Positions 55,434-64,000 of a DNA stretch of 64,000 bases are shown here, piece by piece. The stretch covers positions 62,001 to 126,000 of the forward strand of contig JAMJFZ010000852.1 in assembly GCA_026225945.1 (NCBI GenBank), in the 5' to 3' direction. The translations under genes were made by a program, and so were the position numbers. Below the pieces are notes generated by a model. It worked only from the letters and a program-made list of their open reading frames with translations, made no database searches and was not told where the DNA came from. Origin of the DNA: Cricetomys ansorgei (lineage: Eukaryota; Chordata; Mammalia; Rodentia; Nesomyidae). The stretch's first letter is position 1. Each line of letters begins with the position of its first letter.

Positions 55434-57349
55434 GAGCCCATGTTTTCATTTGCATTGAGTTTTGAAAATTGTATATTCAACCCTGAGCTCCGCAAAGACT
55501 TACTATGAACTGCTGCTTTTATATATTAAACCATTGTTCTACCTAGGCATTGTGCTAAGTTTATTATTAGCTGAAAAGCTCAGCTAATCCTCATGCTAGC
55601 TTTATATAGTGGGTATCACTTCTTCCTCCTTACATTGTTTAAGAGTTTTGCATCTATACCTAAGCAGTTTATTCTTATGTGCCTCAGTGTTCTCATCTGT
55701 AAAATCAGACAATTAAATTTGGGTGCCTCAGTAAGCATCTATCTTACCATCCCCTGCCATATTAGTTTGAACTACATAAAATGGTTAAATATTTGAAATT
55801 CGTAGGATTTTGTTTAATTCTGCCTTCCTTTTAGAAGTGTTGGGATAATTTAATGACATAGTGTGGGAGAAAAATGATCAGTGCATAATACACACTTGAT
55901 TAACATTCCTTATACTTGATTTTATTAATAATGACGGTCTTCATAATAATACTGAAAGGATTTTCATTTTACAGGTAAAAAATTAGGAGTTCCTAGAGAG
56001 ACTGGATGAGACATCCAGAAAGATAACTCTGAGATGGGCTTCCAGGGCCATTCAGCCTGAATGTGATAACAGGAAAAAGCAATGAATATTGGCACAATCT
56101 CAATTATCAGACTTCATCTGCAATCCAGAGAGGCCTCTGCCTAATTCTCAGCTTGGTTCCACCGTGAATCAGAACACAGTGCAGCAGTGCTGTCTCTTCC
56201 ACTCTAAAAGGAGAAAAACTTCACTCACCTGAAAATGTGGTACATTTGCATGCATTGCAAATGGGAATGCAGCTTGTCAGGAAGGTATTGTCAAAAGAGA
56301 ATGAATGTCTTCCCGTATTTATATCTAGTTTTCCAAGGACAGACACATCTCAAGATCTGTCCTTTCTGATGGCTTCATTCTTGGAGAATTCATCAGGATT
56401 ATAACTGCAATTGATTTCTTTTTATTAGCTGAGGATGAACTGCAAAAGGGTAAAGGTTCGTTATGGAGAAACCTCAAAAGTTCGGAAAGCTCCCAAGACT
56501 CCTGCTGAACTTTCTTAATCTCTCTGCAGCTTTGCGTAGTGTGTAATTATCCATATTTGTGAAAGGTAAACTGCTCTTGCCTTCTTTATCTCTGTCACTT
56601 CCGATTGCTGCTGTGTCCCAGAGCACCACTGCTCTTCTGTGAGAGGCCTGCGATTCTTCCTCCTGAGCCCAACAAGGTCAGCCTTGCCTGAAAGGACACA
56701 GAGGCAGCTCTTCCCCAAGGATCCCAGACCTAACAAAGTGCATTCCATTTAAATCACAGAACCCATAGTTGGGGACCAAAGGGTAGAATCCTGAAATTAA
56801 GAGCATCTTAAAAATAAAAGGCCCTTTGAAAATGAATGTGTTACTAAATCTTCACGGTGAGATCTTAGTAAAGGTCCTCATTTATCTTGCTCACAAAAGA
56901 GAGAACAAAATAGTGTTTTGCAATATCATTTCCACGAATTTCCTGATGAAATCATTCTGACAATTTTGCAAAGGAATTTTGAAAACTATTTTCTAACCTA
57001 TGTTGTGTCCTACAACAAGAGCACCCCTTTGCAAGCAAAAGAGGTAGATAGAATGGCCTAGAAAGGTTTCATGTCTTCCTGCTTTTCCATAGGAAGCAGT
57101 CACAATGTTAAAAACCTAACTGTGCAATCTGAGAACGGGAGCTCTGAGTAAATGTCCAGGCTTTGCCCAGGATGAACCCCAGGGCAAACAGCTATTCATT
57201 CTTTTTATCGGTGTGTCCATCAGGGCAAGAGGAGTTTACATAAGGCCACTAAGGAGTCCTTCAGCTTCAACATCCTGTCTTGAAATTGTTAGAGATGGCG
57301 ACTATACACTTATAGTACCTATTATGGTGCAAAACTACTGAATAGCTTT
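55434..57349. other. Intergenic, mostly unassigned
   Basis: A weak MIR-like patch may lie at 55545-55640. An octamer-like palindrome is at 56244-56262. Nothing else recognised. Confidence 0.5.
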
Positions 57350-57530
57350 ATGTACCCAAGTCAGGTTTCTTAAAATCTTTGTGCTTCAATTTCTGCATCT
57401 GTAAACTGATGACAGCAATAAAATAAGGTCTGCCTCCTACATAAGATTGTTGTAAAAATTAAGTGAGCTAATTCATATAAAACTGTACAATTCTGGCACA
57501 TAAGAGGGTCTCAAGAAATGTTATCTAGCA
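57350..57530 (+). repeat. MIR relic
   Basis: TTCAATTTCTGCATCTGTAA, ACATAAGATTGTTGTAAAAA and TTAAGTGAGCTAATTCATAT followed by CTGGCACATAAGAGGGTC match the MIR 3' half in order. Confidence 0.7.
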
Positions 57531-58455
57531 CTATATGCTGTGTATTATGTTAATTACACAAAGTTAGATGTCCCATGCCCTTCCTCCAATGTCAAAATCA
57601 TGGTTCAAATGAGTTTGTGTGAAAGTAGGGTTAAAGTATGTTTGTTCAGTGACAGATGGAAAAAGTAGCAGTAAAAATTAAGTATTATATTCTTAAAATT
57701 ACCAACTTGAACATAATAGTCATAATGTCTTTATTATTTAGTCCTCCAACAAAGACAGATGTCCATGTAAACTAATGGATTCATCAAAATAATTCTGGGG
57801 ACCCAGTACCACTGGGGCTCATGTATACCCAAAAAGAATACCTGAATAGGGTGATGTTATCTTATTTTCCCATCATGGTGCTTTGAATAGGAACACCTTT
57901 TTGAATAAAGCACACATAAACTCAGGGTTGTCATTCCAAAGTCACTAGCTTTGGGCCACAATACAAGAGTTTTCCTCTGAATTTATAGTTTCCCAGGCTA
58001 GAAAATAAAGGATAGGATAGTCATAGCGCTTTAAATGTAAGCCTTGCCACTCTGACATCAAGTGGTTCTAAATGAAATTTCAAGCACAAATTTGTGTTGA
58101 TGGCTCCAGCTTCTTTATAGATAAAGTTTATAGTCATCAAGGTTTTCAATCTCCATGTCAGAGGGAATCTTTTTAAATGACAGTCAACTTTTTTTGTATA
58201 GTTTATACTACCTGAAATTAAAAGGTCTTATTCATATGATGACCTCACTGATTCCAAATGTCTCCAACATTGAAGTTATTGGCGGTAGACTGAGGGTAGA
58301 GAAGCAGCATTGTAACAGGTCAAGACAGTGCAGAGACTTCTCCATCTTGTATTCTGGACAAGTCCATTTCAATTTTATCTCCTTGATCGAGAATCCTGTG
58401 GAAAATTTACCCTACTCCATTCTAGAAACCTGAGATTAAGATGCCCCAGTGAACT
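57531..58455. other. Intergenic, no feature recognised
   Basis: Unique-looking sequence ahead of the nested repeats. Confidence 0.55.
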
Positions 58456-58480
58456 TATCTTAGCTTCTGTTAAATTGCCT

Positions 58481-58792
58481 TGTAATAATATGTTGTTGTG
58501 TGGTCTCACCTAGGAAGACAAGGAGGCATTTTCATAGACTCAAACCCTTCCAGACCTCAGCAGAGGGAACCACCATCATGGCCAGTGCCAGACTCACAGT
58601 GGAACCGGAAGTTTCTGAGCTTAGATGTTTTTATTGATTCAGAACTCCTCAGGTGCAGATCATAAGCAATCAAACATCCCCCACAGAAATCCAACACCTG
58701 CAAACAATACATAACACCAAGACCTAAGCTAGCCCCTCACCCAACAGTACATAAAACCATTTTAAATATAACTAAAAAAAAAAACTACAACA
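58481..58792 (-). repeat. 3' LTR of element copy 2
   Basis: 312 bp, TGTTG...TTACA on the minus strand, with AATAAAAACATC in the middle; aligns to the other LTRs. Confidence 0.8.
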
Positions 58793-58952
58793 ATTCCCCT
58801 TTTCTGTATAACCCAATCAAAAAATGTTTTATAGAGTCTGGTTTGCTGTAAAACAACTAGTCCTTGTCTGCAGAAGAGTTCCCTCATGGTGTGGAGTTAC
58901 CACTTGTAGACTGGTTTGCAGGGAAAAAAAAGTGTTCAGCTAAGTGGCCTGT

Positions 58953-59264
58953 TTACTCTAAGCTGCCTGCTTCCATGACAGCAGGGGGTTCTGGGCCAGT
59001 GGGAAGAATCTCTGGCAAAGTCTTGGCTGTCGGGAGTTCTTTTTCACCACCACTAAAGAGAAACATATAACCCCTTCTGTAGATCTCAAACACAACATCT
59101 TGAGCTTCACACACACACACAACACAGCTATCAGAAAAGTCAGATTGTGCAACACTAAGTGCACTACCACCAGCGGCGGGAGGGAGCATTGACTCCATGA
59201 TCAGGAAAAAAAAGTAGTGAAAACCTTGTTCCCAGCTGAATTCTCTATCTCTAAGGGCCTCCAT
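58953..59264 (-). pseudogene. Small open frame inside LTR element copy 2
   Basis: A frame of 103 codons starts MEALRDREFSWEQG, 252 nt inside the 5' LTR. It resembles the frame at 35034-35267 along most of its length but with indels. No known retroviral domain is recognised and its coding status is doubtful. Confidence 0.35.
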
Positions 59265-59516
59265 TCTGTGGCTCTCACGTAGGAGCTTTCTTTCTTATGT
59301 ATTTATTAATTTCACAGTCTTCTCTCTCCATAGAGACTTCTTTCTTTCTCTCCTCTTCCTTCAGGAGCCTTCCATTAATACCTTAATCCCTATCCTCTGG
59401 TAGCTTCTCTGAGCAAAATTTACCAGATTCTCTGAGGCTTGGAGTTTTTTTCTTGTTCTTCCTTGTTTCCACTTTGTATTTGCTGGTGATGTGCTGGCCC
59501 ATGTTGGTGCACCGTT

Positions 59517-59914
59517 TGTAGCAGTTGCTGCTCTGTACGCTCAGCCAGGAAGACAAGGAGGCATTTTTCACAGGTGGAAACCCATGCCAGACCTCAGCTG
59601 AGAGAATAACCGTCCTGGACAGCACCATACTGGACAGTGGAACGCCAAACATCTCAGTTCAAGTGTTCTTTTTTTTCTTTCAGAACTTCTCAGGTGTTCT
59701 ACTGATAGCACATGCAGATCCTTAACAGTTAAACAACCCCCACAGAAATCCAACACCTGCAGACAGTACAAAGCACTCTAGACAGCCCCTCACTCAACAG
59801 TGCATAAAACAATTATATTATAACATTATATTATACTATATATTATAATTATATAATTATATTAAAATTATAATATTATAACAATTATATAACTAAAATT
59901 AAACTTCTCCAACA
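59517..59914 (-). repeat. 5' LTR of element copy 2 with AT-rich insertion
   Basis: 398 bp; longer than its partners because of an expanded TATAAT simple repeat at about 59810-59897. The central AATAAA is lost. Confidence 0.8.
59810..59897. repeat. AT-rich simple repeat
   Basis: TATAAT/TTATA units with local palindromes, expanded inside the LTR. Confidence 0.9.
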
Positions 59915-60368
59915 CTACCTGCTTGTATAAAAGCCCCATTCCATTTAACTGTTTGAAAAACTCCCCTTCCAGCCAACGGTTTATCTTAGCTTCTGTTAAA
60001 CTGCTTGCTTGTATAAAACCTCCCACACAGCTGCTGAACAAGATACCAGGATATGGTTTTTGTTTTTAAAAGGCCCTTAGTCTAAATTCCTAGGGCTATG
60101 CTTGGGTACCAAATACCTAAATGTAGTCCCAGCCAGTGGAAAAAAAGACTTTCAATTGGCCAAACACTATGTCTGAGTGGTCACTCTAGTGGGCTACCCA
60201 TAACAGGGTGACCACCATCTATTATCCATTATTCTGGCTAGAGTGTTAGCAAAGAACTCCCTTTCTTTTAACTGCCTGGATATCTTATGCTAGACCTTAA
60301 TAACAGCTTGAAAATTGCAACTGAAAATTCAACAAAGATCTGTCTTATAGTTTCTGTTTTATTTTTCT

Positions 60369-61760
60369 CATTTTTATTATTTCTTTGAGAATTTCATATA
60401 GTATATTGTGATTTTATTATCCCCCTACTGTAACTCCTCCCCAAATCTACTATCCCTTGCACACTCAACCAACTGTTCCATACTCACCAGACATTTTGTC
60501 CTTCTTTTTTGGCTTTTAGAGACAGATTTTCTCCGTTGTGACTCTGGTTGCTCTGGAACTCACTCTGTAGACCAGGTTGACTTCAAACTCACAGAGATCT
60601 ACTTGTCTCTGCCTCCCAAGTGCTGGGATTAAAGGCATGAGGTGCTAGCACCCAGAACTGTGCTCTTTTTTGAAACCTATAAAGTATAGTTTGTGCTGCC
60701 TTTATATTCTTGAATGTGTGACCTTCCGCTGGAGGAGTGTGGCCCACATTCATAAGGCAACATCCATAAAGAAAACTAATTGTCCCTCTCCCAGAAGCTA
60801 TCAATTGCCTTCCCTATGGATGGAATTTTGTCCCTACCTCTTCTTTCCATGGTTTTTTCTGCCTTGAGTGTTGTGTGAAGATCTTATGCATGTTATCACA
60901 ATTGCTTTGAGTTCATATGTACAAATGTTCTGCTATGTCTGGAAAATATTGTTTTTTTGTAGTCATCCACTACTTCTTAATCTTAAAATATTTCAACCCC
61001 TTGTACCACAGTGAACCATGAGCCTTTAGAGGAGAGTGTATGCTACAGATATCTCATTTAAGGCTGAGCATTCTACAATTTCTTTTTCTCTGCACCTTGA
61101 CCAATTGTGGGTCTCTATGTTAACTTCCAGGTACCACAAAAAGAAACTTCTCTGATGAGGGTTAAGAGTTGACTAATCTATGGATATAATAAGTCATTAG
61201 GTGTCTGTTTAATTTTTTGATGATTTAGTGAAATTATAGCAGATTCTACCCTAGGGACTATGATGTGTCTAGCCACAATCTCACGTTCTGTTAAGAGTGC
61301 CAGGTATGAATTTCAACTTGTGGTGTGAGACTTAAATATGAACAGAAAGTGGTTGGTTGTTCCCATGACATCTGTGCTACTACTGCACCAGTGGGTATGC
61401 CTTATCAGGGCATTCATTATTATGGCTTGAAGGGGTCATAGGTGAGATTCTTACTTTTATACTCTAGTAGGGTTCACAGAATCTTGACACACTGTGAAAT
61501 CTAGTCAATAGAGATGAAGCTTCCAGGTGAGTACCAGCTTGATTTCTCCAAGTTTTATGATTCAAGTATCTAGAGTCTTGACCATCAAGTCTTACCATTA
61601 CATTCTTCAGGGTAATTAAAAGCACTGCAATAGCCTGGACTGTTTGGGAGTGTCTATTGGACCTCACTGGCCTACAAGTCCTACAGAGATAAGTCGTTCC
61701 TGGTATTGGCTTTTTGTTAGTGGTAACTGTCCTATTGTTGACCCATTACATTAAAGGAGT
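60369..61760 (-). repeat. Rodent L1-like repeat block, antisense, copy 2
   Basis: Same order of blocks as 30285-31110: TTCTTTGAGAATTTCATATAG, GAGTTCATATGTACAAATG, TTTGTAGTCATCCACTAC, CAGAAAGTGGTTGGTTG. It extends farther, with TGCAATAGCCTGGACTGTTT and TTGGACCTCACTGGCCTAC. It is interrupted by a B1 at 60505-60658. Confidence 0.62.
60505..60658 (-). repeat. B1 SINE inserted in the L1-like block
   Basis: Minus strand: TTTAATCCCAGCACTTGGG, GAGTTTGAAGTCAACCTGG and CTACAGAGTGAGTTCCAGAG, with A-rich tail seen as CTTCTTTTTTGG. Confidence 0.92.
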
Positions 61761-62084
61761 TTAAAGGAAGCTATGTATTATTTTTGAGAAGATGCATAGG
61801 TCATCTCCTATGTACAAGTTCAACAAAGACGATCTCATTAAATACTCAAGAGTATTAGCTCAGAGTCTGTATTCCTGAAGCATTAAACACAAATAAATAC
61901 CAGTTTAAAGAGAACGAATGCTTTCTCCTCCTCTGAGGACAAGGTTATAAATTATCAAGTTTCAGTAGTCTAAGAATCCACCTATTCTAAAGTTAGACAC
62001 TGGAAGCCAGGACAAAGTAAAGCTAGGGCTGACTACCCAGGAAATCTAAACTTGGAATGGAATGTGACATAGTAATGGCAGTCA
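61761..62084. other. Intergenic, no feature recognised
   Basis: Short unassigned stretch. Confidence 0.5.
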
Positions 62085-62330
62085 TTATAGCTACACCAAG
62101 AGTTAAAATATTTGAATCCTATCATGCTTCAGACACTATTCTATGTACTTGGACAAACTGTACAAAGGCTAAATAATTTATTTTTACAACAAGATTATGA
62201 AGTTGATGTTATAATCTTCATTTAACAGAGGAGAAACTAAAGCCCAGATATATGACCTAGGGTCATAAAGCAAATTGCAACATTAAATAGAGGTCGAAGC
62301 TCAGCATTCTGGTTCCAGATTTTGCACATT
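62085..62330 (-). repeat. MIR relic
   Basis: TTCAGACACTATTCTATGTAC, CATTTAACAGAGGAGAAAC and GACCTAGGGTCATAAAGC follow the complement of MIR in order and spacing. Confidence 0.72.
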
Positions 62331-62774
62331 TAAATGATCTAGAAATAATTCAGTGCCCCGAAATGAATTGAAGAAACCAGTACTGAATATTGGGTCATGG
62401 GTATAGAGCTAAGAGGTGCTGACAAAGTAGCTATCTTTTGAATAGGGACAAAAACTCACATTCTACAATATGCCGACACACACAAATAATGATACAATAA
62501 CACACAGATACAATACACACAGAAGTGAAAGTTGCTGCTTCCTCCTAGTTGGTTTAGAGGATACATCAAGGGGAGGACTTTTCTAATAAAATGAAGTTTA
62601 AAATAAGCCTTACTAAGGATTTTTTCCCCTAGGATCCCAAGTCTCTCAGTCTAAACTGCTACTAAGATTACAGAGTATCCTGTTTCATGTTGCTTTCATA
62701 CTATTACATCTTATCTATAATGTGCATAAGATATTATTGCAAGGATAAAATCTGAACCTATATAAATACTTCCA
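62331..62774. other. Intergenic, no feature recognised
   Basis: Unassigned apart from short CA-like tracts at about 62475-62520. Confidence 0.5.
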
Positions 62775-63445
62775 CACTCATTCGGATGGCTGCTATCAAT
62801 AAAATAGGAAGCCACAAATGGTAAAGGGGATATGGAAAAGTTGAAATTTCCATTTTGCCGGTGAAAATATAAAATGGAACAGTGTCCATAAAATAAAGCA
62901 CGGAGATTCCTTAAAAATGTAGAAAATACAACTACAGTATGAGTCTGCTATCCTTGTCCTGTGAGAATACCCACAAGAAATAATATGTCAAAGAGATATT
63001 TGCATATACATGTTTATAGCAGCATTACTTACAGTAGCCAGGAGGTGGAAGTGACCCAAATGTCTTTTGACCCATAAATAAAGTGTTGTCTATTCATAGT
63101 ATATTATCAGACCTCAAAAGAAGGAAATTCTGTCAAATAATACAGCACGTGTCAACCTTAAGAACATTACACTAGGTAAAAATCAGTCACTCACAGGGAC
63201 ATATGCAGTAGAATTCTGTTTCTACGGAGTCCATACAGCAGGCAGATCATAAAGACAGACATCACAATGCTGATTATTAGGAATTATGGGTAGGACAAAA
63301 TGAAGACTGTTGCTTAGTGGGCTTCAGTTTTGCAATGGGAAAGTTCTGGAGATTGGCTGTGTAAACAGACTTAATGTTACTGCACTATAAAATTGGAATG
63401 TTTAAGAAGCTACATTTTATGAGGCACATTTTCTACCACAATTTT
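62775..63445 (+). mobile_element. Ancient L1M fragment (end of ORF2 and 3' part), dead
   Basis: ATATTTGCATATACATGTTT, ATAGCAGCATTACTTACAG, TAGCCAGGAGGTGGAAGTG and ACCCAAATGTCTTTTGACC are the hallmark of the 3' end of mammalian L1 ORF2. They are followed by GAAGGAAATTCTG and CAATGCTGATTATTAGG. Many stops and indels; clearly inactive. Confidence 0.85.
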
Positions 63446-64000
63446 TAAGCATAAATGTAGTGTCTGACACTGTGCTATAATTATAATCAAGCACAGACAC
63501 ATTATATTTGAAGTGATCCTGACAGTATGGGGGAATCATCCCGGACCTTGTTTACACTGATGCTACATTGATTTCTAAACAAAGTATCATGACAAAGAAA
63601 TTAATATGTGTTTCCAGAAACCCTTCTCTCCAATTAACATATTATTAGTGGCATGGCACTCCAACTGCTTCGTTGGGAAAGTACAGCCCAGCACAATGAT
63701 CAGTGTGCTCAATAGTCACATTTTTTTATACTGTGAGAGACAGAGAGCACAAGAGTTTTGTAGCAGGAAGTTATTGCATTCCCATTTAAATTGAAAAGAA
63801 GAACCTATGGTGTGCATGTTAAGTGGTCATTTCCCCTGATATGCAGAATGGCCTCAGAGTAACACTGGAATCCCTCAGTGCGTACACACGGTAAGACTTA
63901 TTTTCCAAGGAGGAGGTCTAGTCAAAAATTCTTTTTCAGTCAATGCTACATTTGAACATAGCTCAATAAAAACCAGAAGCTTCTGGGGACACAAGGCTAT
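63446..64000. other. Intergenic, no feature recognised
   Basis: Unassigned to the end of the window. Confidence 0.55.

Larger units (their letters stand above)
58481..59914 (-). mobile_element. Non-autonomous class II (ERVK/IAP-like) LTR element, copy 2
   Basis: LTRs at 59517-59914 and 58481-58792 enclose 724 bp. On the minus strand the 5' LTR is followed by AA-ACGGTGCACCAACATGGGCC (the place of a primer site; tRNA-Phe-like at about two thirds of positions). The 3' LTR is preceded by AGAAAAGGGGAAT directly against TGTTG, a convincing polypurine tract. Flanks TTGCCT and CTACCT correspond to CTGCTT in the unoccupied unit at 60001-60006, giving a 6-bp duplication. Compared with copy 1 the internal region lacks about 690 bp (34130-34815). 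No gag, pol or env is recognised. Confidence 0.78.
58456..60060. repeat. Older tandem-repeat element split by the LTR element copy 2
   Basis: TTATCTTAGCTTCTGTTAAA at 58456-58475 (last base replaced by T) and GCTTGTATAAAAGCCCC at 59921 are two halves of a unit; an intact neighbouring unit is at 59981-60020. The LTR element 58481-59914 lies exactly between the two halves. The host repeat is LTR-like but its family is unknown to me; it may continue to about 60330. Confidence 0.6.

Overview
The window is rodent nuclear DNA and almost certainly comes from the X chromosome. The rodent assignment rests on B1, B2/B3 and ID SINEs and rodent-type L1 ends. The X assignment follows from the only protein-coding gene found: eight consecutive exons that splice in frame into the C-terminal 342 residues of AFF2 (FMR2), an AF4/FMR2-family nuclear scaffold. 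The species cannot be fixed; murid and cricetid rodents both fit. No bacterial-style gene, CRISPR array, rRNA or functional tRNA gene is present.

Layout. Positions 1-227 are the end of an intron. Exons lie at 228-523, 1084-1147, 4514-4650, 9858-9929, 10285-10378, 12576-12628, 14923-15113 and 19126-19247 (stop TAG at 19245-19247). All junctions are GT-AG, and the 1029 coding bases give 342 codons plus stop without a frame break. The first exon encodes a threonine/alanine-rich low-complexity stretch; the other seven encode most of the helical C-terminal homology domain used by AF4-family proteins for dimerisation. The stop is followed by a probable very long 3' UTR (about 8.9 kb, to near 28.1 kb) with no rodent SINE that I can see. 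It holds a dense G-quadruplex motif, a perfect 10-bp stem-loop, a GT repeat, two Pumilio-type sites and several AATAAA signals.

From about 28.1 kb to the end I find no gene. The stretch is ordinary intergenic DNA: B1/B2/B3 SINEs, antisense L1-like blocks, L1 3' ends, an ancient L1M copy (62.8-63.4 kb), MIR relics and microsatellites. Its most structured part is a small family of old, non-autonomous class II (ERVK/IAP-like) retrovirus-type elements. Two have both LTRs (33788-35834 and 58481-59914, minus strand) and one is a solo LTR (47309-47640, plus strand). The second is inserted in an older tandem repeat, and its 6-bp target duplication can be read by comparison with the unoccupied neighbouring unit. 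Both full copies carry a related short open frame at the same distance from the 5' LTR.

I do not see a new biological system. The best leads are the G-quadruplex in the 3' UTR of a gene whose own protein is reported to bind G-quartet RNA, the shared frame of the LTR elements, and a repeat-free TAAT-rich block at 38.1-39.2 kb that could be a distal regulatory element. Family names for repeats are from memory of consensus sequences, with no database search.
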